Source: Actinoplanes sp. L3-i22 (GTDB lineage Bacteria > Actinomycetota > Actinomycetes > Mycobacteriales > Micromonosporaceae). Taken from it: a stretch of DNA of 64,000 nucleotides. Shown piece after piece: positions 15,796 through 24,514 of this stretch. The notes beneath the pieces were generated by a model. The model ran no database searches. It had not been told where the DNA came from and worked only from the letters and a program-made list of their open reading frames with translations. Position numbers and translations under genes: made by a program. Location: positions 2,786,001-2,850,000 of the forward strand of contig NZ_AP024745.1 of assembly GCF_019704555.1 (NCBI RefSeq). Direction: 5' to 3'. The stretch's first letter is position 1; each line of letters begins with the position of its first letter.

Positions 15796-16526
15796 ACGCG
15801 CTGGCCTGCCTCGGCGCGATCGCGCTGCCCGAGCTGCTGGAGAAGGCGGCGCTGCAGACCCGGGTCGACCGCAAGTACGTGCTCAGCCTCGACGCCGCGC
15901 TGGCCCTGCTGCCCGGGCTGGACCCGGCCACCCGGGTGCTCGAGATCGACGGGAACCGCACGTTCCGTTACCGGTCCGTCTACTTCGACACGCCGGACCT
16001 GGTGAGCTTCCGGCTCGCGGCCCAGCGGCGCCGGCGTCGCTTCAAGATTCGCACGCGTACGTACGTGGACTCCGGCCAGTGCTGGCTGGAAGTCAAGACC
16101 GAAGGGAGCCGGGGCGGCACCGTGAAGAGCCGCCTGCCGTATCAGCTCGCCGACCAGGACACCGTCGACCCGGGCCGCTGGTTCGTGGCGAGCGTGCTCG
16201 GCGAGCGGGCCGTCGCGGGGCTCGCGCCGACCCTGGTCACGCACTATCGCCGGACCACGTTCTATCAGCCGGTGGGTGACTCCCGGGCGACTCTCGACAC
16301 CGACCTGAGCTGGACCGGGGCGGACGGCGCCGAGCTGCGCGTGCCGCACCTCGCGGTGATCGAGACCAAGACCGGCGCGGCGGCCTCCCCGGTCGACCGG
16401 CTGCTGTGGGCACACGGGCACCGTCCGGCCCGGATCTCCAAGTACGCGACCGGGCTCGCGGCTCTGCGCCCGGAGCTGCCGTCCGCCCCGTGGCGCCGCA
16501 CCCTGCGCCGCCACCTCGCCCGCTAG
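15792..16526 (+). CDS. VTC domain protein (polyphosphate-polymerase-like)
   Basis: 244 residues forming the VTC/triphosphate-tunnel fold. Basic tunnel residues appear at TRVDRKYVL, TFRYRSVYFDT, RRRRFKIRTRTYVDS and KSRLPYQ; acidic metal-binding residues in CWLEVKTEG and VIETKTG; and the late basic motif RISKYATGL. In yeast this fold polymerises ATP to polyphosphate. The bacterial version next to DUF4956 is uncharacterised, so the activity is inferred from the fold. Its start overlaps the DUF4956 stop as ATGA, giving an obligate pair. Confidence 0.88.
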   Translation: MNALACLGAIALPELLEKAALQTRVDRKYVLSLDAALALLPGLDPATRVLEIDGNRTFRYRSVYFDTPDLVSFRLAAQRRRRRFKIRTRTYVDSGQCWLEVKTEGSRGGTVKSRLPYQLADQDTVDPGRWFVASVLGERAVAGLAPTLVTHYRRTTFYQPVGDSRATLDTDLSWTGADGAELRVPHLAVIETKTGAAASPVDRLLWAHGHRPARISKYATGLAALRPELPSAPWRRTLRRHLAR

Positions 16527-16853
16527 CCGGGCCCAGCCACCTCGCCCGCCGGCCGGCCCGCGACCCGCACCGCGGTCAGGCACGTGCCGCGCTCGCCGGC
16601 CGGGACCGGGCGGCGCGGCTGGGCCTTGAGCCGGCGGGCGGCTCGCGTGGGTCCTTTGAAACCGCGACCACCCACGGACATCGCCCTTGCGGGTCTCGTG
16701 TTCTGGGCGCCCCGCGCCCTTGCGAGACCCGGAAGGGTCCCCGCGGGAGCGGCGATCAGTTATCGGCCGCAGCGTAGGCAACAAAGATCTTGATCTTGGT
16801 CTTGATCTGGATTCTTTTCGGCACGATCCCCATCCCCTACGGAAGGATTCACC
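16527..16853. other. intergenic region between VTC and DUF4353 genes
   Basis: 327 bp without a convincing gene. The first half is very GC-rich with no clear signal. The second half holds copy A of the dispersed structured element (16668-16798), followed by a T/A-richer stretch and the RBS GGAAGGA just before the 16854 start. Confidence 0.8.
16668..16798 (+). repeat. dispersed structured intergenic element, copy A
   Basis: About 131 bp sharing long blocks with copies at 40333 and 62971. Order: CACCC-x-CGGAC box; CCCTT (16684-16688) pairing with AAGGG (16733-16737); GGGTCTCG (16691-16698) pairing with CGAGACCC (16723-16730); inner helix GGGCGC (16705-16710)/GCGCCC (16714-16719); then the invariant GGGTCCCCGCGGGAGCG; and a tail AGTTAT-x-GGCCGCAGCGTAGG. 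I recognise no known RNA or transposon family. It lies 56 bp before the DUF4353 start. Confidence 0.85.
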
Positions 16854-18521
16854 ATGCCCAGCATTCCCCGGCTGGTCACCCCGGTCGCGGTCGCCGCGGC
16901 CGCGCTCGCCCTGGTCAGCGCGCCCGCCCAGGCGGCCGGCACCGCGGCCGCCACCGCGCTCGCCGCGAACCAGGCGAGCCACGACAGCGCCGCCGACCGG
17001 GTCTGGAACGAATCGGACGTCGCCGCGGTCACCCTCACCGGCAGCGGCGCGAGCAGCACCAGCGCGAACGTCACGGTCTCGGGCACGACGGTGACGATCG
17101 GCGCGGCCGGCACCTACCGGTTCTCCGGCACGCTGACCAACGGCCAGATCGTGGTCAACAGCACCGGCGACGGCATCGTCCGCATCCTGCTCAACGGCGT
17201 GACCGTGACCAACAGCGCGGCCGCCCTGAACATCGTGGCCGCCGACGAGGCCCTGGTCTACCTGCCGGCCGGCACCACGAACCGGCTCACCTCGTCGGCC
17301 GGCAACGCGCTCGACTCGGCCGCCGACCTCACCGTCGACGGCACCGGCTCGCTGGCCGTCGCCAGCACCGCGGCGGACGGCATCAACAGCTCGGACGGCC
17401 TGGTCATCGACGCCGGGACGATCACCGTGACGGCGGGTGACGACGCGATCCGCGGCAAGGACTACGTGATCGTCAACGGCGGCACGATCACCGCCACCGC
17501 GGGCGGCGACGGGCTCAAGTCCGACAACGCCGAGGACGCCACCCGGGGATACGTCTACCTCGGAGCGGGCACCGCCGGCGTGACCGCGACCGGCGACGCG
17601 ATCACCGCGGAGACCGACGTGCTGCTCGCCGGGGGCGCGATCACCGCGAAGTCGGGCGGCGGCAGCACGGTCACGCCCGGTGACACCTCGGCCAAGGGTC
17701 TCAAGGCCGGTGTGCTGGTGGCGATCAGCGGGGGCACGGCGAGCGTCGACGCCTCGGACGACGGGGTGCACTCGGACGGGGCGGTCACCGTCGACGGCGG
17801 TACGACCACGGTCGCCACCGGCGACGACGGGGTCCACGCCGAGGCGGCGGTCACCGTCTCGGCGGGCACGGTGAACGTGACCAAGTCGTACGAAGGGGTG
17901 GAGGGGCTCAAGGTCTACGTGACCGGGGGCAGCGTCAGCGCGACCGCCTCCGACGACGCGTTCAACGCGTCCGACCCGGCCTACGGCGAGATGCAGAACT
18001 CGCCGAACGCGCTGATCTCGATCACCGGCGGCACCGTCGTGGTCAGCGGCGGGACCGACGGGCTCGACTCCAACGGCGCGCTGGCCATCGGCGGCGGCAC
18101 CGTGGTGGTCAGCGGGTCGGCCACCCGTGGCGGCGGCGAGGGCGGGCTGGACTCCAACGGGGCGCTCACCATCACCGGCGGGACGGTGCTCTCCACCGGA
18201 ATCAGCGCCTCCACCAGCACGCTGCCCAGCTCCGGACAGGGCTGGGTGTCGGTCACGTTCAGCGCCAACCAGGCGGCCGGGACGATCGTGCACCTGGCGA
18301 CCACGTCCGGGACGCAGATCGCGGCGTACAAGTCGACCAAGGCGTTCAAGGGCGTGGTCTTCTCGTCGTCGCAGATCACCCGGGGGACGACGTACGCGGT
18401 GTACACCGGCGGGTCGGTCGCCGGCACCGCGGTCGGTGGCGGGCTGTACACCGGGGGGACACTCTCCGGCACCCAGGTGACCACGGTGACCGCGGGCAGC
18501 CAGAGCAGCACGCGTCCCTGA
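16854..18521 (+). CDS. secreted carbohydrate-binding-like protein, DUF4353
   Basis: 555 residues with a Sec signal peptide (1-27, cleavage near AQAAG). Repetitive beta-helix/solenoid sequence fills the rest, with recurring D(G/D)(I/V)xSxxxxxIxxGTxTV and GGTxTVTAGDDxI motifs. The opening DVAAVTLTGSGASSTSANVTV followed by TYRFSGTLTNGQIVV is the DUF4353 carbohydrate-binding domain signature. Near-identical internal turns (TDGLDSNGALAIGGGTVVVSG, GGLDSNGALTITGGTVLSTG) show recent repeat growth. In this cluster it is the exported partner of VTC/DUF4956, taking the position CotH often holds. Likely extracellular and surface-associated; ligand unknown. Confidence 0.88.
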   Translation: MPSIPRLVTPVAVAAAALALVSAPAQAAGTAAATALAANQASHDSAADRVWNESDVAAVTLTGSGASSTSANVTVSGTTVTIGAAGTYRFSGTLTNGQIVVNSTGDGIVRILLNGVTVTNSAAALNIVAADEALVYLPAGTTNRLTSSAGNALDSAADLTVDGTGSLAVASTAADGINSSDGLVIDAGTITVTAGDDAIRGKDYVIVNGGTITATAGGDGLKSDNAEDATRGYVYLGAGTAGVTATGDAITAETDVLLAGGAITAKSGGGSTVTPGDTSAKGLKAGVLVAISGGTASVDASDDGVHSDGAVTVDGGTTTVATGDDGVHAEAAVTVSAGTVNVTKSYEGVEGLKVYVTGGSVSATASDDAFNASDPAYGEMQNSPNALISITGGTVVVSGGTDGLDSNGALAIGGGTVVVSGSATRGGGEGGLDSNGALTITGGTVLSTGISASTSTLPSSGQGWVSVTFSANQAAGTIVHLATTSGTQIAAYKSTKAFKGVVFSSSQITRGTTYAVYTGGSVAGTAVGGGLYTGGTLSGTQVTTVTAGSQSSTRP

Positions 18522-18527
18522 CCGGCC

Positions 18528-18558
18528 GGCCCCTGCGTCGCGTGGCGGCGCAGGGGCC
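18528..18558 (+). terminator. GC hairpin after DUF4353 gene
   Basis: GGCCCCTGCG (18528-18537) and CGCAGGGGCC (18549-18558) make a perfect 10-bp stem with an 11-nt loop, 7 bp after the stop codon. There is no T-tract, which is common for actinobacterial terminators. Confidence 0.65.
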
Positions 18559-18625
18559 ACCCGGCCTCGTCGGATGTGATGGTTCTCGATACATTTGACC
18601 CGCATCAGACAGGGGAGGAACGCCA

Positions 18626-19873
18626 GTGAGCGGCACGGGGACGACACCGGAGGGCGATCACACGCCGGATCCGACTTCAGCACCGTCGGGGGGTGGGTCG
18701 CCGGATCCGACGTTCGCCGCGCCGCCCGCGCCGCCCGCTTCGCCTTCGCCCTCGGAGCCGGCGCCGCCGGCCGAGCCGGTCTCGGAGTGGGCGCGCCCGG
18801 CCGAGGGGGCCGCAACGCCGCCCGTCGAGCCGTGGACCCCGCCCGTTCCGCCGGAGAACGGCCCGCCCGCGCCGCTGTTCCCGTTCCCGCAGCCACCCCC
18901 GCCGTTCGGTGGCCAGCCCCCGGCCGGCGCCTATCCGCCGCCGGGTGGCTACCCGCCGCCCGCTCCGGGCGCTGCCTTCCCGCCGCCGGGTGGTGCCTAC
19001 CCGCCGCCCGGTGGTGCCTATCCGCCGCCGCAGCAGGGTGGCGCCTTTCCTCCGCCACCGCCGGGGGCCTATCCGCCCGGCGCCTTCCCGGCCGCCGGTC
19101 AGTACGCCCCGCCCGGCTGGCCCCCGCCCCCGGCCTCCCCGGCCAGCCGCCGGCGCGGCGGTGTCCTGGCCGGCGTGATCGTCGCCGCGGTCGTGGTGAT
19201 CGGCCTGCTCTGCGCCGGCAGCGTCTACATGCTCGCCACGGACCGGGGCAAGAGCTCGGCCAACGACGATTTCGGGCAGAACCAGCCGTTCGCCTGGCCG
19301 TCCGACTTCCCGTTCCCGTCCGGAGCGCCGACGACGGCGCCGGTCCCCGAGTCGACCGGGCCGCAGGCGGCCACCGCCCCGCTGAAGGACATCTACGACC
19401 TGAATCAGGTCTGCGACGAGAATGCCTTCTTCCCGGCCTCGCCGAAGCGCGCCGGCAAGGCCCCGCACCCGGTCGTCCTGCTGATCAAGGACGGTCCGGC
19501 CGCGGTGCGCTGGAACAACGGGACGTATTACCTGGAGGACGAGGGCACCAGCAAGTCGGACGAGAACACCTGGGCGCCCCGCACCCCGAAGACCGTCCAG
19601 CTCGCCGCCTGCCTGGACCGGACCACCGCCGGCGCGAAGATCCGCAGCTGCAAGTACGACGACCCGGAACCGGAGACCGTCGCGCTCTACCACGCGAACT
19701 GGCGGATGCGGGTGGTCGAGGTGGCCACCGGCAAGGTGCTGATGGACAAGAAGCTGACCGGCAACGAGACGACCTGCCCGTTCTCGGTGCTGGTCGGCCC
19801 GGACAAGAAGATCTATGCCGAGGTCAGCAATCACAGCCTGGTCACCACGTTGAAAAGCCTGGTAACGAAGTAG
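18626..19873 (+). CDS. proline-rich single-pass membrane protein with four-cysteine ectodomain
   Basis: 415 residues from GTG (GGGGAGGAA upstream). The cytoplasmic half (1-172) is Pro/Gly/Ala low complexity with GAYPPP-type repeats. One membrane helix lies at about 178-202 (VLAGVIVAAVVVIGLLCAGS). The ectodomain (about 205-415) has four Cys (QVCDEN, AACLDR, RSCKYD, TTCPFS), likely two disulfides, in a compact beta-rich fold that I do not recognise. The NB-ARC/WD40 gene starts 40 bp downstream with no terminator between. Joint action as membrane sensor and STAND switch is a hypothesis. Pro/Gly-rich cytoplasmic tails are also common in actinobacterial polarity and secretion proteins. Confidence 0.8.
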   Translation: MSGTGTTPEGDHTPDPTSAPSGGGSPDPTFAAPPAPPASPSPSEPAPPAEPVSEWARPAEGAATPPVEPWTPPVPPENGPPAPLFPFPQPPPPFGGQPPAGAYPPPGGYPPPAPGAAFPPPGGAYPPPGGAYPPPQQGGAFPPPPPGAYPPGAFPAAGQYAPPGWPPPPASPASRRRGGVLAGVIVAAVVVIGLLCAGSVYMLATDRGKSSANDDFGQNQPFAWPSDFPFPSGAPTTAPVPESTGPQAATAPLKDIYDLNQVCDENAFFPASPKRAGKAPHPVVLLIKDGPAAVRWNNGTYYLEDEGTSKSDENTWAPRTPKTVQLAACLDRTTAGAKIRSCKYDDPEPETVALYHANWRMRVVEVATGKVLMDKKLTGNETTCPFSVLVGPDKKIYAEVSNHSLVTTLKSLVTK

Positions 19874-19912
19874 AAGGAGTGACCTGCCCGTCGCCACGCC
19901 GTTGGTCAACCT

Positions 19913-22900
19913 GTGACGGACGGCTTACGGTGGCGGCGATGGGCCGGTCGCCTGCGCAACCCCGAGATGGCTCCGCCGCCGGTCCCGCGACCGCGGCAGG
20001 CACCCTGGATGGCCGCCGACCCCGGCGACGACCTGGTGGAACGCACCACGCTCCAGGCCCGGCTGCGGGAGTGGCTGTACACCGGTGACGTCGCCCTGCA
20101 CGGGCCCGGCGGCATCGGCAAGTCCACGCTGGCCCGGCAGGTCACCCGGGAGCTGCGCGACCGCTTCCCCGGCGGCGTGCTCTGGGCGAGCATCGGCCAG
20201 GAGGCCACCGGCCCGGCGCTCGCCGCGGTCATCGCCGACCTGATCCTGCACCTCACCGGCGAGCCGCCGGGCGTCGTCACCCCGGCGCAGGCCGGCGAGC
20301 GCCTCGCCGCCGAGCTGGCGTTCCGCCCGCCGATCCTGCTGGTCGTCGACGACGTGTGGACCCCGGAGCAGCTCGCGCCGTTCCTCGACGCCGGCTGCCG
20401 CCGGTTGATCATCACGCGGGTCGGCGGCGTGCTCCCGGTGGACCTGCCCCGGATCGACGTCGGCGAGATGACCCACGACGACGCGACCGCGCTGCTCACT
20501 CGCGACCTGCCCGGACTGTCGCTGCCGGACCTCGGCGCACTGCTCGCGCTGACCGGCCGCTGGCCGCTGCTGATCGCGATCGCCAACGGGATGCTGCGCC
20601 AGGGCCTGTCCGCGCACCAGCTGATCGACCAGCTCGGCGCGGGCGGCTGGGTCGCGCTCGACCTGACCGTGCCGGGGGAGCGGGACCGGGCCGTCGACGG
20701 ATTCGTCGGCGCCGCCCTGGACCTGCTTCCGGAAACGGACCGGCGGCGCTTTCTGGAACTGGGGATCTTTCCGGAGCACGGTCCGATTCCGGACCCCGTC
20801 TCCGATTCGCTGTGGTCCGGCACGGGCGGTTTGTCACCCTTGGAGACAGACCATTTGCGTACGGCGTTGAGCCGCCTTTCGCTCGTCCGGCGAACGTCCG
20901 AGGGTTTGTGGATGCATGACGTGCTCCGGGCGTACCTCCGCAATCGCCTGCCGGACCCGGAAATCGCGCAAGTGAATCGCCGCCTGGTGGAAATGTCCCG
21001 TCCGCGCAGCGGCGGGCCGTGGTGGACGCTGCCGGAAGCGGACCGCTACCTCTGGCGGCACCTGGGGTTTCACCTGCGCGAGGCGCGCTGGTGGGACGAG
21101 CTGTTCGCGGCCGTCACCGACCTGCGCCGGCTCGCCGTGCAGATTCCGCTGCTCGGAGTCGCCACCGCGGTCGCCGACCTGGCCCGGATGCCGGATCCGC
21201 GGGCCGTCGCGCTGCGGGCCCGGCTGTCCCGCAGCGCCCACCTGCTGCACCCGATCCGGCCGGCCGAAGCCCTGACCGACGTGCTGCTCGCCCGCCTCGC
21301 CGGGGCCCCGGAGATCGCCGCGGACGTCGCCGCGCTGATCACCGCGCAGCGCTCCCGGGCCGGGCTGATCGCCCGCTGGCCGCTGCCGGACGTCGGCCCG
21401 GACAGCCTGACCAGGGTGATCGCCGGGGACGCCGGGTGGCTGGACGGCGTCGTGATCTCGCCCAACGGCGACTGGATCGCGACCGCCGGCGACGCCGGGG
21501 TGATCACCCTGCACGACTGGGTGGACGGCGCGGTGACCGCCCGGATCACCGGGCACCAGGGCGCGGTGAAAGCGCTTGCGGTGACATTCGACGGCGGTTA
21601 TCTGGTGTCCGGCGGCAGCGACGGAACGCTGCGCGCGTGGGAGGTGGCGCGGCGCCAGGAAAGGGTGCTGTGGACCGCCAACGGGGAGATTCTCGGGCTT
21701 GCCGCGGCGCCCGGAAATCACCGGATCGCCGCGGTGAGCAGCACCGGAGAATTGATTGTCCTCGACGCCGCCGGGAATTGGCGAATTCTCGGGCACCAGG
21801 CCGGCGAGAAGCTGGTCGGATGCGCTTTTCTCGACGACGACCGGGTGCTGACGGTCAGCGAGGAAGGCGCGGTGGCCGGGCACGAGCTGCGCAGCGGGCG
21901 GCGGAAGGCGCTGGTGGCGGCGGGTCGGGCCGGGGTGATCGGGTTCGCGATCACGCCGTTGTGGGCCGCGATCGGGGGCATCGACGGGGAGATCCGGGTG
22001 CATCCGCTGCGGGAGGCCGGAGCGGTGGTCACTCTCGGTGGGCATCGGGGCTGTCTGGGGGCGATCGTCGCGTTCGGTGATCGGATCATCTCCGGTGGGG
22101 AGGACGGGACGGTCCGGGTGTTTGACCGGTACGGGGGTGAGGTCGCGGTGGTCCGGGCGCATCCGAGCTGGGTGACCGGGTGCGCGATCGGGCCGGATCG
22201 GCGGACGTTGGTGACCACGGGGAGTGATGGGTCGACGCGAGTGTGGGATCTGCCGCGGTTGGTCCAGGAGACGGTCGGGGGGCCGGTCGACTGGGTCAAC
22301 ACGTGCAGTGTTCAGCCTTCGGGTGCTTCGCCCGTCCATTCTTCGGGCGCGGCGCTGGTCAGTGGTGGGCAGGACGGGGTGGTCCGGCTCTGGGAGGGCT
22401 CGGCGAGCCGGCCGATCTGGAGCTGGGACGAGCCGGTGCTGCGGTGCGCGTTCGGCCCGGACGGGACCTGGCTGGTCGCGGTCTGCTCCAACGGCACCGC
22501 GTTGTTGCGGAATGTCGGTGACGCGTGGGCGGACACCATGCACGCCGGCGCGGTCGACTGCGCGGTCACCACGGATCTCTTCGCGCGCTGGGACGCCCGG
22601 GGGGAGCTGGAGATCCGCTCGGTCACCGGGCCCGACGTCTACCGGCGGGCGCACGAACACCCGATCCGGGCGGCGGCCTTCCTGCCCCGCGACCGGATGA
22701 TCATCGCGGACGCCGGTGGGGCCCTCGTCGTCTGGCACTACACCAAGGATCGGACGCGGCCGGTGGCGCACGCGGCCTCCGGCGAGATCCGGGCCATCCA
22801 TCAGGTCGCTGATCAGGTCGCGGTGATCAGTGGGTCCGGCTTGGAGCTTTTCGACGTACGAGGTCTGCGGCCGGCCGCCGTGGCCTCGTTCCCCGCGTCG

Positions 22901-23176
22901 GCCTCGACGTCGTCCTCTTTTTCGCTCGGTGCGGCTACCCACGGTGCGATTTCCTCGGACGGGGAGTGGCTCGCGACCACCAGTTCGGCGGGTGAGCTGC
23001 GGGTATGGCCGCTGGCCGGGCTCGGCGAGGATCCGGAGTGGCAGCCGGTGGCGGCGATGCGGGTCGACGGCGAGTTGTTCGAATGCGCCTGGCTGCCGGA
23101 CAGCCTCGACCTGCACGCGGCGGGCCGTCGTGGCATGTATGCCTTCACGTTCCGGCCACCTCGGCCGTTGGGGTGA
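19913..23176 (+). CDS. NB-ARC STAND ATPase with C-terminal WD40 propellers (Apaf-1-like)
   Basis: 1087 residues. Only about 40 residues precede the NTPase, so there is no fused effector. NB-ARC motifs: Walker A GPGGIGKS (64-71), Walker B ILLVVDDVW (141-149), sensor RRLIITR (163-169), GRWPLLIAIANG, and MHD (LWMHDVLRAYLR, about 330). A helical linker (about 345-500) follows, then roughly a dozen WD40-like blades (about 505-1080; GHQGAVKALAVTFDGGYLVSGG SDGTLRAW type), enough for two propellers. Such proteins switch on nucleotide exchange after propeller ligand binding. The GTG start at 19913 lacks a clear RBS; ATG 19967 is an alternative. Possibly co-transcribed with the preceding membrane protein. 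Confidence 0.9.
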   Translation: MTDGLRWRRWAGRLRNPEMAPPPVPRPRQAPWMAADPGDDLVERTTLQARLREWLYTGDVALHGPGGIGKSTLARQVTRELRDRFPGGVLWASIGQEATGPALAAVIADLILHLTGEPPGVVTPAQAGERLAAELAFRPPILLVVDDVWTPEQLAPFLDAGCRRLIITRVGGVLPVDLPRIDVGEMTHDDATALLTRDLPGLSLPDLGALLALTGRWPLLIAIANGMLRQGLSAHQLIDQLGAGGWVALDLTVPGERDRAVDGFVGAALDLLPETDRRRFLELGIFPEHGPIPDPVSDSLWSGTGGLSPLETDHLRTALSRLSLVRRTSEGLWMHDVLRAYLRNRLPDPEIAQVNRRLVEMSRPRSGGPWWTLPEADRYLWRHLGFHLREARWWDELFAAVTDLRRLAVQIPLLGVATAVADLARMPDPRAVALRARLSRSAHLLHPIRPAEALTDVLLARLAGAPEIAADVAALITAQRSRAGLIARWPLPDVGPDSLTRVIAGDAGWLDGVVISPNGDWIATAGDAGVITLHDWVDGAVTARITGHQGAVKALAVTFDGGYLVSGGSDGTLRAWEVARRQERVLWTANGEILGLAAAPGNHRIAAVSSTGELIVLDAAGNWRILGHQAGEKLVGCAFLDDDRVLTVSEEGAVAGHELRSGRRKALVAAGRAGVIGFAITPLWAAIGGIDGEIRVHPLREAGAVVTLGGHRGCLGAIVAFGDRIISGGEDGTVRVFDRYGGEVAVVRAHPSWVTGCAIGPDRRTLVTTGSDGSTRVWDLPRLVQETVGGPVDWVNTCSVQPSGASPVHSSGAALVSGGQDGVVRLWEGSASRPIWSWDEPVLRCAFGPDGTWLVAVCSNGTALLRNVGDAWADTMHAGAVDCAVTTDLFARWDARGELEIRSVTGPDVYRRAHEHPIRAAAFLPRDRMIIADAGGALVVWHYTKDRTRPVAHAASGEIRAIHQVADQVAVISGSGLELFDVRGLRPAAVASFPASASTSSSFSLGAATHGAISSDGEWLATTSSAGELRVWPLAGLGEDPEWQPVAAMRVDGELFECAWLPDSLDLHAAGRRGMYAFTFRPPRPLG

Positions 23177-23179
23177 GGA

Positions 23180-23339
23180 CTCGGCGGCGGGTTCTTGCGC
23201 TTTCCGGCGGCGGGTTCATGCGTGGCCACCGGTTCAGGCGGCGGCGAGTTCTTGCGTGGCCACCGGTTCAGGCGGCGGCGAGTTCTTGCGTGGCCACCGG
23301 TTTCAGGCGGCGGCGGGTTCTTGGGTGGTGGCCGGTTTC
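23180..23339. repeat. 34-35-bp tandem repeat over the 3' end of the MFS gene
   Basis: About four and a half units of AGGCGGCGGCGAGTTCTTGC + GTGGCCACCGGTTC (23236-23269, 23270-23304, 23305-23339, a diverged unit at 23204-23235 and a partial unit from 23180). Each full unit contains the TGA that ends the minus-strand MFS gene, so the array duplicates the last codons plus stop. One unit has an extra T. Confidence 0.85.
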
Positions 23340-24490
23340 TCGCGGCGGCCGGTTCTTGCTCCGCGGCCGGTTCTGATCAGTGCGGTGGCGAGGGCGAGCA
23401 CCGTCACCGCGGCGCCGACCAGGACCGGGCCGCGCGGGCCGGTGCCGGCCACCAGCAGGCTCGCGAGCCCGGCGCCGGCCGTGATCCCCACGTTGAACGC
23501 GGTGGACGTGGCCGCCGAAGCGGAGTCGGTGCGGCCCGGCGCGAGCCGCAGGATCAGCGCGGCCTGCAAGACTGTGGACCCGGACAACGCGGCGCCGGTC
23601 AGCGACACCGCGATGATCGCCACCACGACGTTCCCGCCGAACAGGAACTGCCCGCCCAGCGCCACCGCCTGCATCGCGACCACCCCGAACAGGCCCGGCC
23701 ACGCGTATCGCCCGGCCGCCCACCCGGCGAACAGCACCCCGGCCAGCCCGGCCACGCCCCGGACGAAGAGCACCGGGCCGACCGCGGACTCGCCGACCCC
23801 GCTCACCTCGGTCAGGAACTGGTTCACATAGGTGAACGCGGTGAACGAACCCGTCACCAGCAGCGCGACCGTGACCAGCAGAATCCCGAACCGGCGCGGA
23901 TCCGGATCGGTGCCCCGGTCGGCGTCACTCCCGCCGGGCGGCAGCTCCGGCATCAGCGCGGCGACCACGACCAGGACCACGAGCCCGATCCCGGCGAGTG
24001 CGAAGAACGCGACCCGCCAGCTCGTCTGCTGCCCCAGCCAGGTGCCGGCCGGGATGCCCAGCAGCGGCGCGATCGAGCTACCCCCGAAGAGCACCGACAT
24101 GGCCCGGCCCCGCCGGCCCGGCTCGACCAGCGCGGCCGTGGCCGGGGTGATGACCGCCCAGAACACGGCCTGGCTCATGGCGACCGCGATCCGCGCGCCG
24201 AGCAGCACCGGGTAGGACGGCGCCAGCGCCGACAGCACGGTCCCGGCCACCGAGACGGCCAGCAGGAACGTGATCAGCCGGCGCCGCCCGAACCGGTGCG
24301 CGAACCGGGTCAGCGGCAGTGTGGTCAGCACGACCACCAGCCCGTATGCGGTGACCAGCAGTCCCGCGGCGGAGTCACTGACGCCGAGCCCCCGGGCGAG
24401 TTGGGGAAGCAGCCCGATCGGAAGGTTCTCGATCGTCACGTACAGGAAGGTGGAGAGCGCCAGCGCCCCGACCGTGATCCACACGCGCAT
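23303..24490 (-). CDS. MFS exporter, DHA1 (AraJ/sugar-efflux) type
   Basis: 395 residues with 12 predicted membrane helices. Between helices 2 and 3 is the family motif TLPLTRFAHRFGRRRLITFLL; helix 5 has the antiporter-type SSIAPLLGIPAGTWLG. It belongs to the AraJ/SetA-like DHA1 proton-driven efflux group; drugs or sugars are likely substrates. The ATG at 24490 has GGGGGAAG upstream; the frame extends 17 codons further without an RBS and over the operator. It is divergent from a CGNR regulator with an inverted repeat between. The C-terminal tail (KPATTQEPAAA) is encoded by the tandem repeat. Confidence 0.92.
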   Translation of the reverse strand: MRVWITVGALALSTFLYVTIENLPIGLLPQLARGLGVSDSAAGLLVTAYGLVVVLTTLPLTRFAHRFGRRRLITFLLAVSVAGTVLSALAPSYPVLLGARIAVAMSQAVFWAVITPATAALVEPGRRGRAMSVLFGGSSIAPLLGIPAGTWLGQQTSWRVAFFALAGIGLVVLVVVAALMPELPPGGSDADRGTDPDPRRFGILLVTVALLVTGSFTAFTYVNQFLTEVSGVGESAVGPVLFVRGVAGLAGVLFAGWAAGRYAWPGLFGVVAMQAVALGGQFLFGGNVVVAIIAVSLTGAALSGSTVLQAALILRLAPGRTDSASAATSTAFNVGITAGAGLASLLVAGTGPRGPVLVGAAVTVLALATALIRTGRGARTGRREKPATTQEPAAA

Positions 24491-24514
24491 GTGCTTCCCC
24501 CTTGACCATGGCTC

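Noticed and set aside
16668..16798. The dispersed element as a coding repeat (similar peptides PPTDIALAG / PPSDVALS in copies A and C)
   Set aside because: Copy B has an extra base that breaks the frame, no shared start codon or RBS exists, and substitutions follow the hairpin pairing rather than codon positions.
23180..23339. 34-bp repeats as a CRISPR array
   Set aside because: Units abut directly without unique spacers, there are no cas genes, and the repeat includes coding sequence of the MFS gene.
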